Origin: Burkholderia aenigmatica
GTDB taxonomy: Bacteria > Pseudomonadota > Gammaproteobacteria > Burkholderiales > Burkholderiaceae
Direction: 5' to 3'
NCBI RefSeq assembly: GCF_902499175.1
Contig: NZ_CABVQC010000017.1
Span: 1 to 64,000, forward strand
Length of the DNA stretch: 64,000 nt
The notes under the pieces are model-generated. The model saw only the letters and a list, made by a program, of their open reading frames with translations, was not told the origin of the DNA and ran no database searches. Below, piece after piece: positions 37,398 to 46,941 of the stretch. Numbering within the stretch: the stretch's first letter is position 1; the number at the start of each line of letters is the position of its first letter. A program made the translations under genes and the position numbers.

Positions 37398-37975
37398 CAG
37401 GATGCCTGACTGGAAATGGGGCGGCCGCGCCTGATCCGCTCGAACAGGCCCGGATCGTGCCACTGCGCGGCAATGGCCGGCGCGAACACGATGTCGTCCA
37501 GGTCGATACGGCCCATGCGCGGGTTGTACGCATCGTCGCGAAAACACTGCGCATAACCGGTCTCGGTCTCGTGAACGATGACCGAATGCAGCCGCACGTC
37601 GGCTTCGCCGTTCGACATGCGGGTGCAGGACAGCGCCGCATCGACGAGGCGGAAGAACACGCGCGAGAACTGCTCGGCGCTCGGCGACACGGGCAGCAGC
37701 ACCCAGCGTTCGGAATGCCGGCGCATGCTCTCGACATAGCCGGGGTCGTCATCCGACCACAGCGTCACCGCATGGTCGAACGCGTCGATCAGGTCGCGCA
37801 CGTCGCCCTTGAGCAGCCCGAAGTCGTAGATCATCTGCCCGCGGTCCAGCGCATGCGCTTCGAGCAGCAATTCGACGCGGTACGAATGGCCGTGGATCGA
37901 ATGCGAACAGCGCCGCGTGCTGCAGCCGCGTACGACGTGCGCATTCTCGAACCGGAACAGCTTGCGGATCAGCAT
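37397..37975 (-). CDS. queD: 6-pyruvoyltetrahydropterin synthase/QueD-family protein
   Basis: 192 residues. Zinc ligands appear as His in FRFENAHVV and the HGH pair in [10 protein letters not shown]; a late Glu/His segment reads [14 protein letters not shown]. The catalytic Cys usually lies three residues before HGH (CxxxHGH); here it is CxxxxHGH, so spacing is altered by one residue. It may act in 7-deazaguanine or pterin synthesis after FolE2. The 7-base overlap with folE2 and the 4-base overlap with the next gene show coupled translation. A longer open frame to 38827 is a shadow of folE2. Confidence 0.82.
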   Translation of the reverse strand: MLIRKLFRFENAHVVRGCSTRRCSHSIHGHSYRVELLLEAHALDRGQMIYDFGLLKGDVRDLIDAFDHAVTLWSDDDPGYVESMRRHSERWVLLPVSPSAEQFSRVFFRLVDAALSCTRMSNGEADVRLHSVIVHETETGYAQCFRDDAYNPRMGRIDLDDIVFAPAIAAQWHDPGLFERIRRGRPISSQAS

Positions 37976-38889
37976 GCGGCGGCGCCTTCGCGCACCGGCG
38001 CGGCCCAGGCCACCGCATCGTGCGGATGCAGGCTTTCCAGATGGCGCACGTGCACGCGCGGGCTCGCATGGCGGCCGTCCAGCGCGGCCTGCACGCGGCG
38101 TGCGGCATCCTCGACGAACATCAGGTTCTCGCCGTTCAGCACCGCGAAGGCCTGCTCGTCCGCGCGCTTGACGGCCGTCTGCACCGGCGTGCCGAGTGCG
38201 TGCTCGATACGGTCGATCAGGTCGACCAGCCCCAGCGTCGCGCCATCGGCGGGCAGCCTCACGCTGACGACAGCTTCGCTGCGCTGGCTGTGCGGCGTGG
38301 CCGCCGTCGCATGCCGTTTCAGCCACGCCGCGACCGCCGCCGGTTCCACGCGATCGTCGCGGCCGAATGCCGTCAGGAACGCCTGCTCGACCCAGTGCCG
38401 CGACAAGGCGGCCGAGCACGGGCACGTCGACGAATAGACGACCGTCACCTGCGCACGCAGCTCGAACCCCGAACCGTTCAGCATCGCGTCGACGCGAACC
38501 GGATAGGCCTTCCACCCGGCCAGCCCGTCGGTCACCAGCGCGGCGCGACGCGCCAGCAGGTCGAAGCGCAGCCGCAGCCGCGCACTGTGCGTATCGCAGT
38601 CGAGATGGCTGTCGACCATGGCTTGCAACACCTGCTGAAGACCGGCCGGCGACAGCGCCGCGCCATCGCCGAGCCCGTCGAGCAGCCGGTACAGCCGCGA
38701 CATGTGAATGCCCTTCACGTGCTGCGCGGGCAGATCGACCTGTACGTCGGCGCGCGCATGCACGTCGCGCCGGCAGCCGGGCTCGGCCACCGCGACGGGC
38801 AGGTCGATGCCCTGCATGCCGACCCATTCGAGCGGGTGGTGGCCCGGCGCGGCGTCGGTCAGGGAAATATCGGGAAGCGGTGCATTCAT
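37969..38889 (-). CDS. folE2: GTP cyclohydrolase IB (zinc-independent)
   Basis: 306 residues. FolE2 makes dihydroneopterin triphosphate from GTP, the first step of folate and queuosine synthesis, using metals other than zinc. Diagnostic segments are [24 protein letters not shown], the catalytic Cys in [16 protein letters not shown] and [13 protein letters not shown]. FolE2 replaces zinc-dependent FolE under zinc limitation in many bacteria, and is commonly Zur-controlled. The ATG at 38889 (MNAPLPD) is used rather than 38919. It follows the COG0523 gene by 58 bases. Confidence 0.94.
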   Translation of the reverse strand: MNAPLPDISLTDAAPGHHPLEWVGMQGIDLPVAVAEPGCRRDVHARADVQVDLPAQHVKGIHMSRLYRLLDGLGDGAALSPAGLQQVLQAMVDSHLDCDTHSARLRLRFDLLARRAALVTDGLAGWKAYPVRVDAMLNGSGFELRAQVTVVYSSTCPCSAALSRHWVEQAFLTAFGRDDRVEPAAVAAWLKRHATAATPHSQRSEAVVSVRLPADGATLGLVDLIDRIEHALGTPVQTAVKRADEQAFAVLNGENLMFVEDAARRVQAALDGRHASPRVHVRHLESLHPHDAVAWAAPVREGAAAC

Positions 38890-38947
38890 GCTCGGGATCC
38901 GGTGGAGCGCCTTCTCCATCCGGATCGATGCAGGAAGCGCGTTCAGG

Positions 38948-40156
<1,209 letters not shown>

Positions 40157-40193
40157 CGGGCGATTCCGGAAGGAAGGTGGGCGATCATTGAGT

Positions 40194-40224
40194 GATACAT
40201 TGTATCGAAACGATATAACATATC
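40194..40224 (-). promoter_or_regulatory. Two tandem Zur-like dyads
   Basis: GATAC-ATT-GTATC (40194-40206) and GATAT-AAC-ATATC (40212-40224) are both perfect 5-3-5 dyads with centres 18 bases apart. They lie 38 bases upstream of the COG0523 ATG, in an AT-rich stretch. The second contains the TATAAC element found in proteobacterial Zur boxes. With five known zinc-limitation genes behind it, Zur repression is the best reading. Confidence 0.65.
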
Positions 40225-40292
40225 ATCTCAAACGTCCAGCATGCCGGTTAGGTTTTGTCCGGAGCGGACCGCGCCGCTCCGGCATCACGCCG

Positions 40293-41504
40293 TCATGTAT
40301 ATAGCGACGCCGGCGGCAACTCGCCCGTCAACGCGAACCGGCCCACATCCCGCAGCCGGTAGTCGAGCGGATCGTGCAGCGTATGCGTGCGCGCGTTCCG
40401 CCAGAAGCGGTCGAGGCCGAGCGGCGCGGCCGTCGCGCGTGCGCCGCATGCGTCGAACAGCGCCTCGCCGTTCTCGAGCGCCGCGCGCTGCGCGACGATC
40501 TTCGCCTCCGATACCGCGAGCGCCACCTCGGCGCGCTCGTCCGCCGTCAGCGCATCCTGCCGCGCCCACGCGCGCTGCAACGCGGTGGCCGCGCGATCGG
40601 CCAGCGCCGCCGCGGAGATCGCCCGCACACGCATGTCGCCGAAGCGCTGCAGCGTGTACGGATCGTCGCTCGCCTGCGCGACTTCCGACTGGATCCACGG
40701 GCGGCCCTGCGTCAGCACGTAGTCGCGCGCTTCCGCCAGCGCGCCTTCCGCGAGCCCGACGAACAGGTTCGTCAGCACGAGCTGCGACACGAGCGTGCGC
40801 AGCGTCGCACGCGGGGTCGGCGGCACCTCGGAACGGTGCAGCACCTCGTCCGCCGCGAGCGTCACGCCGTCGAAGCGCACGCTGCCGCTGTCGGTCTGTC
40901 GCTGGCCGATCGGATCCCAGTCTTCGTTGACCGTGATTCCCGCGCGATCGGTCGGCACCACGCCGAACACGGTGCGGCCGGTGTCCGGATCGTGCGCGGA
41001 CACCGTCATCCGCTGCGAGCCGCGCGTGCCTGAGCAGAAGCCCTTCACGCCGTCGAGCCGGTAGCCGCCGTCGGGCGTCGCCGTGGCCACGAGCCGCGTG
41101 TCGAGCGGATTGACCGCATTGCCCCACCACCATTGCTGCTCGACCGTGCCGCGCAGGTAGCGCTCGCGCTGCGCGGCGTTGCCCCACACGTCGACGCTCA
41201 CCACCTGCAGGCACTGGAACCCGACGAGATGCGCGAGCGCGCTGTCGACCCGCGCGATCTGCCGGATGACGTCGTAGATCGCCGGCCACGCCGCCTCCTG
41301 GCCGCCGAACGCACGCGGAACCGCGAGCGTCAGCAAACCTGCGTCGGCGAGCCACTGCTTCTCCTGCGCCGCGTGACCGCCCGCGCGGTCGCGCGCGGCG
41401 GCGGTCACGCGCAGCGCGTCGATCGCGCGCGCCAGCGCGTCGCGGTCGACGGCCGGTGTATCGGTATCCGGCGCGAGGGTCGCCGGGCCGCGTGGATCGT
41501 TCAT
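40293..41504 (-). CDS. Acyl-CoA dehydrogenase-fold monooxygenase (DszC/SfnC type)
   Basis: 403 residues of acyl-CoA dehydrogenase fold (LTLAVPRAFGGQEAAWP, HLVGFQCLQVVSVDVWGN, WWWGNAVNPLDTRLVATATPDGGYRLDGVKGFCSGT). The catalytic Glu of true dehydrogenases is not evident, and the sequence resembles FMNH2-using oxygenases such as DszC and SfnC that act on organosulfur compounds. The operon adds an LLM flavin monooxygenase and a MetQ-like receptor, which supports sulfur scavenging. A flavin reductase is not seen in the window. It overlaps the preceding ferritin-like gene by four bases. Confidence 0.82.
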   Translation of the reverse strand: MNDPRGPATLAPDTDTPAVDRDALARAIDALRVTAAARDRAGGHAAQEKQWLADAGLLTLAVPRAFGGQEAAWPAIYDVIRQIARVDSALAHLVGFQCLQVVSVDVWGNAAQRERYLRGTVEQQWWWGNAVNPLDTRLVATATPDGGYRLDGVKGFCSGTRGSQRMTVSAHDPDTGRTVFGVVPTDRAGITVNEDWDPIGQRQTDSGSVRFDGVTLAADEVLHRSEVPPTPRATLRTLVSQLVLTNLFVGLAEGALAEARDYVLTQGRPWIQSEVAQASDDPYTLQRFGDMRVRAISAAALADRAATALQRAWARQDALTADERAEVALAVSEAKIVAQRAALENGEALFDACGARATAAPLGLDRFWRNARTHTLHDPLDYRLRDVGRFALTGELPPASLYT

Positions 41505-42343
41505 GCGACAGCTTCCTGTTCAACGGTTTCATCCGACAGCGGCACGAGCGCGTCGAACCGGCGGCCGGTCAGCCGCGCCAGGATCTCGCGCCGCCAGTCG
41601 TCGTAGATCGCGCGGTATTCGGCGATATCCGCGCCGAATACCTGCGCGGTGTGCGCGTACTCGTCGTGCAGATAACCATCGAGCCGCGCCTGCGTTTCCT
41701 CGTCGGCCGCGATCACGCGATCGATCAGCGCGTCGCGTTCCGCCGCCGGCAGCGCCTTCAACGTGTCGAACCACCACTGGACGATCTGCACGCGATGCCA
41801 CTCCTCGTCCGGCCGGATCCGGTTCTCGCCGTGCTCGCGCATCGCGGAATCGCCGATACGGCCGGTCTTGCGCTGGATCCACAGCTTCGCGAGGATGTGC
41901 AGCTCGTAATGCCATTCGAACGCGAGAAAGCCCGCGACATCACGCACCGCGATGTCGCCGATGCGGGCCCAGTGCGCGGCGACGAGCCGGTCGACTTCCG
42001 GCAGCGGATCGCGCCCCGTCAGTTCGGTCACGCGTTCGCGGCCGATCACCGCATGCGCGCCGTCGTCGCCGAGCTGGCGCGACAGGATCAGCTGGAAATG
42101 CGGATCGTTGCTGAACAGCGTGTCGATCGCCTTCGCGACGACCTGCACGATGAACAGGTCGTGCGACGCCATCTTCGTGTAGTAATCGGCGACGGCGGCC
42201 AGTTCGTCGTCATTGCGCGGCTCGCGCGGCGGCGTGGCGAGCTTCGCCGGGAAGTCCGGACGATGGCGTCGCGCCACGTCGAGAAACAGCGCTTCCTCGA
42301 ATTGTCCGTTCCATTCGCGCGGTGCGCCGATGGGCAAAGTCAT
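41501..42343 (-). CDS. All-helical, ferritin-like protein of unknown function
   Basis: 280 residues, nearly all helix, no signal peptide. Metal-ligand-like patterns recur on successive helices: DDGAH (Asp94, His97), FEWHYELH (Glu143 to His149), EEWH (Glu180 to His183) and DEYAH (Glu228, His231). This is what a ferritin-like diiron protein or a heme-oxygenase-like diiron oxygenase would show, but I do not recognise a named family. It is locked by ATGA overlap to the DszC/SfnC-type gene and follows the MetI-like gene by 54 bases. I infer an oxygenase or helper in organosulfur breakdown. Confidence 0.7.
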   Translation of the reverse strand: MTLPIGAPREWNGQFEEALFLDVARRHRPDFPAKLATPPREPRNDDELAAVADYYTKMASHDLFIVQVVAKAIDTLFSNDPHFQLILSRQLGDDGAHAVIGRERVTELTGRDPLPEVDRLVAAHWARIGDIAVRDVAGFLAFEWHYELHILAKLWIQRKTGRIGDSAMREHGENRIRPDEEWHRVQIVQWWFDTLKALPAAERDALIDRVIAADEETQARLDGYLHDEYAHTAQVFGADIAEYRAIYDDWRREILARLTGRRFDALVPLSDETVEQEAVA

Positions 42344-42397
42344 AGGTTGTGTTCTCTCAGGATCAGGAATGAAGCGAGCGGACGCTCGTGGCGTCGC

Positions 42398-43054
42398 TCA
42401 GGTACGCCGGGTCACGCGTCGGACCAGGCGGTCGCCCGTGATTTGCACGGCCGAGACGAGCGCGATCAGGATCACGATCACGGTCGCCATGACGGTGGTG
42501 TCGAAACGCTGGTAGCCGTAGCGGATCGCGAGATCGCCGAGCCCGCCCGCGCCGACGGCGCCCGCCATCGCGGTCGAGCCGATCAGCGCGACGACGGTAA
42601 TGGTGAAGCCGCCGAGCATGCCGGGCAGCGCTTCGGGCAACAGCACGTGCCAGACGATGTGGCGGCGCTTCGCGCCCATCGCGAGCGCGGCCTCGATCAG
42701 CCCGCGATCGACTTCGCGCAGGCTCACCTCGGCGATCCGCGCGAAGAACGGGATCGCGGCGATCGACAGCGGCACGACGGCCGCCCAGACGCCGATCGTC
42801 GTGCCGATCAGCACGCGCGTGAACGGCAGCAGCGCGACGAGCAGGATGATGAACGGCGTCGAGCGGAACACGTTGACGAGCGCGCCGAGCACCGCGTTGG
42901 CGCCGCGCCGTTCGTAGATGCCGCCGGGCGCGGTCGTCACGAGGATCACCGCGAGCGGGATGCCGATCAGCGCCGCGATCACGGCCGACGCGGCGACCAT
43001 CGACAGCGTGTCGCGGATCGCGTCGAGCAGTTCGGGCCACCAGAGGTCAAACAT
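42398..43054 (-). CDS. MetI-type ABC transporter permease
   Basis: 218 residues, five predicted membrane segments, like the methionine importer MetI. Marks are [20 protein letters not shown] and the EAA region [30 protein letters not shown], then [25 protein letters not shown]. The ATG at 43054 overlaps the ATPase gene by eight bases. The cargo is probably a sulfur compound rather than methionine itself, judging from the oxygenase genes in the operon. Confidence 0.88.
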   Translation of the reverse strand: MFDLWWPELLDAIRDTLSMVAASAVIAALIGIPLAVILVTTAPGGIYERRGANAVLGALVNVFRSTPFIILLVALLPFTRVLIGTTIGVWAAVVPLSIAAIPFFARIAEVSLREVDRGLIEAALAMGAKRRHIVWHVLLPEALPGMLGGFTITVVALIGSTAMAGAVGAGGLGDLAIRYGYQRFDTTVMATVIVILIALVSAVQITGDRLVRRVTRRT

Positions 43055-44234
43055 AGCCGAGCACCTCCGCGTGATTCGCGTGGCGGCGCGCGCGTTCGAG
43101 CAGTGCCGCCACCGCACCGCCGCGGGCCGTCGACTGGCCGGCGTCGTCCAGGCGCGGGGCTGCCGCGATCACGAGCCGCCCCTGCGCATGCCCCTGGATG
43201 CGCTCGATCCCGCCGTGCAGGAACCGCACGGAGCCGCCGAGCGCCGCCGCGAGCGCGCCGACATCCGGCTCGCCGCCGCTCTCGCCCGTATAGCGGACGT
43301 CGAGCACGACCTGTGCGCCTTCGGGCAACGCGGCCTGCTCGGGCAACGGCTGCACGCGCGCGGCCAGTTCGGCCGGCAGGTCGTGCACGAGCGTGCTGAG
43401 CAGCGCACGTGTCGCGCCGTGGCGCGGATCGCCGAACACGCGCCACACGGGGCCCGTTTCGACAACTTCGCCCTGTTCGATCACCGCGACCGTGTCGCAC
43501 ACCGCGCGGATCACTTCCATCTCGTGCGTGATCAGCACGATCGTCAGCCCGAGGCGCCGGTTGATGTCGGCGAGCAGCGCGAGGATCGACTGCGTCGTCT
43601 CCGGATCGAGCGCCGAGGTCGCCTCGTCGCACAGCAGCACCTCGGGATCGTGCACCAGCGCGCGGGCAATGCCGACGCGCTGCTTCTGCCCGCCCGACAG
43701 ACTGGCCGGATACGCATCGCGCTTCGCGGTGAGCCCGACGAGTTCGAGTAGCGCGTCGGCCCGGCGCGTGCGCTCGGCCTTCGGCACGCCGGCGATCCTC
43801 AGCGGCAGCGCGACGTTCTCGCACACCGTCTTCGCGGACAGCAGGTTGAAATGCTGGAACACCATCCCGGTGCGACGCCGCAGCGCGACGAGGCCGTCCT
43901 CGTCGAGCGCGCCGACGTCGACGCCCTGCACGCGCACGCGGCCCGAGCTCGGCCGTTCGAGCCCGTTCACGAGCCGCAGCAGCGTCGACTTCCCGGCGCC
44001 GCTGCGGCCGATGATCCCGAATACCTCGCCGCGCCGTACGTCGAGCGTCACGTCGCGCAGCGCGGCGGCCTGGCCGCGCGGCGTCGCGAACACCTTGCCG
44101 ACGTGCTCCAGCGACACGGCGGCGGCGCTGGCCGAGCCGGCCAACCCGGCCGCTTCGTCATGCGTCGCGGCAGCGGCGCCGGCACGCGCGGCCGAGGCGT
44201 CGATGAAACCCAGCGTATCGAACAATTGCGTCAT
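43047..44234 (-). CDS. MetN-type ABC transporter ATPase with C-terminal NIL-like domain
   Basis: 395 residues. After a 40-residue Ala-rich lead comes the ATPase: Walker [13 protein letters not shown]-loop [14 protein letters not shown], signature [15 protein letters not shown], Walker [15 protein letters not shown], switch His LITHEME. The C-terminal 80 residues ([40 protein letters not shown]) resemble the NIL substrate-inhibition domain of MetN. The long N-terminal lead is unusual; a later start is possible. It follows the LLM monooxygenase gene by 18 bases. Confidence 0.88.
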   Translation of the reverse strand: MTQLFDTLGFIDASAARAGAAAATHDEAAGLAGSASAAAVSLEHVGKVFATPRGQAAALRDVTLDVRRGEVFGIIGRSGAGKSTLLRLVNGLERPSSGRVRVQGVDVGALDEDGLVALRRRTGMVFQHFNLLSAKTVCENVALPLRIAGVPKAERTRRADALLELVGLTAKRDAYPASLSGGQKQRVGIARALVHDPEVLLCDEATSALDPETTQSILALLADINRRLGLTIVLITHEMEVIRAVCDTVAVIEQGEVVETGPVWRVFGDPRHGATRALLSTLVHDLPAELAARVQPLPEQAALPEGAQVVLDVRYTGESGGEPDVGALAAALGGSVRFLHGGIERIQGHAQGRLVIAAAPRLDDAGQSTARGGAVAALLERARRHANHAEVLGYV

Positions 44235-44252
44235 CGCTTCGCTCCGTGACGT

Positions 44253-45665
44253 TCAGGCATGCGCGGGATGCGCGGGTTCGGACACGGCAGCCGGCCGGTG
44301 CTGCGCGCCCGTATGCCACGCGGGCAGCCGCGGGCCGGCGCCGAACAGCTGCTCGCGCAGCGTCGGCGCGGGATCGTAGTCTTCCTTGTAGACGCCGCGG
44401 TTCTGCAGTTCGGGCACGACCCAGTCGACGAAATCCTCGAACGACTCGGGCATCACGGTGCGCGTCAGGTTGAAGCCGTCGATGCCGGTCTCGTCGATCC
44501 ACGACTGCAGCTCGTCCGCGACCTGCGACGGCGAGCCGACGATCGGCGCATAGCGGCCGCCCAGCGACATCTGTTCGAGCATCCGCCGCACGGTCCAGGT
44601 GCCGGTCGTGCTCTTGCGCGAGATCGCGTCGACCGCCGACTGGATCGAATCGGTCTTCACATACGAGATCGGCTCGTCGAGGCCGTACTTCGCGAAGTCG
44701 ATCCCAGTCGAGCTCGCGAAATGCGCGAGGCCGGCTTCAGGGCTCGCATAGCGGCGGTATTCGTCGAACTTCTCGCGCGCGAGAAGTTCGGTTTCCGCCG
44801 TCACGACGCTCACGCCCGCGAAGATCTTGATCGACGCCGGGTCGCGTCCCTGCCGCGCAGCGGCCGCGCGGATGTCGAGCGCCGCCGCGCGCGCCGCGGC
44901 CTTGCTTTGTCCGTTCACGAACACGCATTCCGCATGCCGCCCCGCGAACTCGACGCCGCGTGCGGACGAACCGGCCTGGTACAGCACCGGCGTGCGCTGC
45001 AGCGACGGCTCGCTCAGATGAATCGCGTCGATCGAATAGAACGGCCCGTCGTGCTTCACGCGCCGCACCTTGCCCGGCTGCGCGAACACGCGGGCCTGCG
45101 CGTCGCGGATCACCGCGTCGTCGTCCCAGCTCTGCTCCCACAGCTTGTAGACGACGTCCATGTAGTCGTCCGCGCGTTCGTAGCGGTCGTCGTGGCCGAT
45201 CTGCTGCGCAAGGCCCATCCCGCGCGCGGCGCTGTCGAGATAGCCGGTGACGATATTCCAGCCCACGCGCCCTTTCGTCAGGTGATCGAGTGTCGACATG
45301 CGGCGCGCGAACAGGTAAGGCGGTTCGTAGGTCAGGTTCGCGGTCACGCCGAAGCCGAGATGCCGCGTGACCTGCGCCATCGCGGGCACCAGCAGCAGCG
45401 GATCGTTGACGGGCACCTGCACCGATTCGCGCAGCGCGGCATCGGGGCTGCCGCCGAACACGTCGTACACGCCGACGATATCCGCGAGGAAGATCCCGTC
45501 GAACTTGCCGCGTTCGAGCGTCTTCGCGAGGTCGGCCCAGTAGTCGAGATCGGTGTAGTGCGCGGAGCGGTCGCGCGGATGGGTCCACAGCCCGTGATTG
45601 ATGTGCCCGACGCAGTTCATGTTGAATGCGTTGAGCAGGATCTTCTTGCGGTTCGCCGTCGTCAT
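44253..45665 (-). CDS. FMNH2-dependent LLM-class monooxygenase (NtaA/SnaA/DszA type)
   Basis: 470 residues. The start KKILLNAFNMNCVGHINHGLW is typical of the NtaA/SnaA/SoxA(DszA) group, followed by TKGRVGWNIVTGYLDSAARG, PVLYQAGSSARGVEFAGRHAECVFV and a C-terminal GIDGFNLTRTVMPESFEDF. These enzymes oxidise sulfones, nitrilotriacetate or related compounds with reduced flavin. Here a sulfone or sulfide substrate is likely from the transporter type and partner oxygenase. GGAGG precedes the ATG at 45665; the frame is open far upstream only as a shadow. Confidence 0.88.
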   Translation of the reverse strand: MTTANRKKILLNAFNMNCVGHINHGLWTHPRDRSAHYTDLDYWADLAKTLERGKFDGIFLADIVGVYDVFGGSPDAALRESVQVPVNDPLLLVPAMAQVTRHLGFGVTANLTYEPPYLFARRMSTLDHLTKGRVGWNIVTGYLDSAARGMGLAQQIGHDDRYERADDYMDVVYKLWEQSWDDDAVIRDAQARVFAQPGKVRRVKHDGPFYSIDAIHLSEPSLQRTPVLYQAGSSARGVEFAGRHAECVFVNGQSKAAARAAALDIRAAAARQGRDPASIKIFAGVSVVTAETELLAREKFDEYRRYASPEAGLAHFASSTGIDFAKYGLDEPISYVKTDSIQSAVDAISRKSTTGTWTVRRMLEQMSLGGRYAPIVGSPSQVADELQSWIDETGIDGFNLTRTVMPESFEDFVDWVVPELQNRGVYKEDYDPAPTLREQLFGAGPRLPAWHTGAQHRPAAVSEPAHPAHA

Positions 45666-45676
45666 GGTCGCCTCCG

Positions 45677-46507
45677 TCACCACGCGATCGCGTACAGCGA
45701 GCCGAACGCGTTGTCGAGCGCCTTGCGCACCGCCGGCGAATGCTGGTAGATCGCGATGAACTTGCGGATGCGCGGGTCGTTCACGCTGTCGGGCCGCACG
45801 ACCCACTGCACCGCGAAATTCTTGTTCTCGGTGCCGTCGAACAGCAGCGCGCTGTTCGGGTCGGTCGTGCCGGCGAGCTTGATGAAGCTCGGATAGCCCT
45901 GCGCGAGATCGACGTCGTCGAGCGAGCGTGCGAGCTGCGACGCCTCGAGCGGGATGATCTTCAGGTGCTTCGGGTTGGCTACGATGTCGCGCGTCGTCGC
46001 GCGATAGTCGGCGCCCGGCGTGAGCTTGATAAGGCCCGCGCGCTGCAGCAGCAACAGCCCGCGCCCGCCGTTGACCGGATCGTTCGCGATCGCGACCTTC
46101 GCGCCGTCCTTCAGCTCGCTGAAGCTTTTCACTTTCTTCGAATAGAGGCCGATCTTCATGATCGTGCCCGGCGCGATCGCGACGAAGTCGTAGCCGCCCT
46201 GCTTCTTCGCGTTCTCGAGAAACGGGATGTGCTGGAAGTAGTTGACGTCGATGTCCTTGTTCGCGAGCGCCGCGTTCGGCGTATTCCAGTCGGTGAACTC
46301 GATGATCTTCACGTCGAGCCCCTGCGCTTTCGCCTCCTTGGCGGCGATCTTCAGCGCATCGATCTGCGGGCTCGTCGCGATACCAACCTTCAGCGGCGCG
46401 GTGTCGGCCTGCGCGCCATTGAGCAGCACGACGCCCAGCAGGGCGGCGGCCAGCAGACGCGCGAAGCGGCCGGCGGAAACACGGGCGGAAAAAACGGCAT
46501 GCAGCAT
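45677..46507 (-). CDS. MetQ/NlpA-type periplasmic binding protein
   Basis: 276 residues, the receptor for the MetN/MetI-like pair. The signal sequence (FARLLAAALLGVVLLNGAQA) is cut after AQA and has no lipobox Cys, unlike E. coli MetQ. Family segments: LKVGIATSPQIDALKIAAKEAKAQGLDVKIIEF, TDWNTPNAALANKDIDVNYFQHIPFLE and the late region NKNFAVQWVVRP. First gene of the six-gene minus operon. The ATG at 46507 has AGGAGA about eleven bases ahead. Confidence 0.88.
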   Translation of the reverse strand: MLHAVFSARVSAGRFARLLAAALLGVVLLNGAQADTAPLKVGIATSPQIDALKIAAKEAKAQGLDVKIIEFTDWNTPNAALANKDIDVNYFQHIPFLENAKKQGGYDFVAIAPGTIMKIGLYSKKVKSFSELKDGAKVAIANDPVNGGRGLLLLQRAGLIKLTPGADYRATTRDIVANPKHLKIIPLEASQLARSLDDVDLAQGYPSFIKLAGTTDPNSALLFDGTENKNFAVQWVVRPDSVNDPRIRKFIAIYQHSPAVRKALDNAFGSLYAIAW

Positions 46508-46732
46508 GGAAACCACTCTCCTGTCCAAAGACGGTATCGACGGATGAGCGACGCCGCGGCGAACGCACGGGCGTTCTCCGGACAAGGGTCAAGCGCGTCG
46601 GAAAAGGATCAGCCGATGATAGAGAGCGGCGCGGGGACGGTCTACGAAGCGATTGTGCGAAGAAAATCGCGCGCGGCGATATGGCGGGCGGCCACGCCGG
46701 ATCGGGGGCCTGACCGGGCGCGCGGCCGGCCG

Positions 46733-46780
46733 CCAGGCCGAAATCTCGGCCTGGGCGCCGGGCGAATTCCGAAATCTCGG
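46733..46780. promoter_or_regulatory. Two upstream activator-type dyads for the sigma-54 promoter
   Basis: The core CCGA-AATC-TCGG occurs at 46738-46749 and 46769-46780, 31 bases apart (three helical turns). The first is extended to a perfect dyad with 9-base arms CCAGGCCGA and TCGGCCTGG (46733-46754). They lie about 85-135 bases ahead of the -24 element, the usual distance for NtrC/DctD-class enhancer sites. The encoded DctD-like regulator is the likely binder. Confidence 0.65.
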
Positions 46781-46865
46781 CCAGCCGGTCGGGCCACCCT
46801 TTCAACAGACAAATAAAATTCCTTATAAATCAATGCATTAAAAATATTCCGGCCAGCCGGATTTC

Positions 46866-46880
46866 TGGCACGGGGGTTGC
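46866..46880 (+). promoter_or_regulatory. Sigma-54 (-24/-12) promoter of the hydroxycarboxylate carrier
   Basis: TGGCACGGGGGTTGC matches the RpoN consensus TGGCAC-N5-TTGC in every defined position, with GG and GC at the required 10-base spacing. Transcription should start near 46892, giving a leader of about 50 bases to the TTG start at 46942. The downstream regulator has the GAFTGA loop that contacts sigma-54. Confidence 0.85.
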
Positions 46881-46941
46881 GTAATAGACGGCACACGATG
46901 CCGCGAAGCCATGCAGGCATACCAACATCAGGAGACACGTC

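Larger units (their letters stand above)
46508..46941. other. Divergent regulatory region between the sulfur operon and the hydroxycarboxylate carrier
   Basis: 434 bases without a gene. The stretch 46811-46853 is sharply AT-rich in an otherwise very GC-rich region. It may carry a promoter of the minus-strand sulfur operon and a site for a CysB/SsuR-type activator, though I cannot assign exact boxes. The sigma-54 promoter and dyads for the plus strand are listed separately. The leader of the sulfur operon would be about 300 bases long if its promoter is in the AT-rich part. Confidence 0.45.

Noticed and set aside
44253..46805. An 850-residue frame that would extend the LLM monooxygenase
   Set aside because: The extension lies over the binding-protein gene in another frame. 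The monooxygenase start at 45665 has a good ribosome site and matches the family N-terminus.
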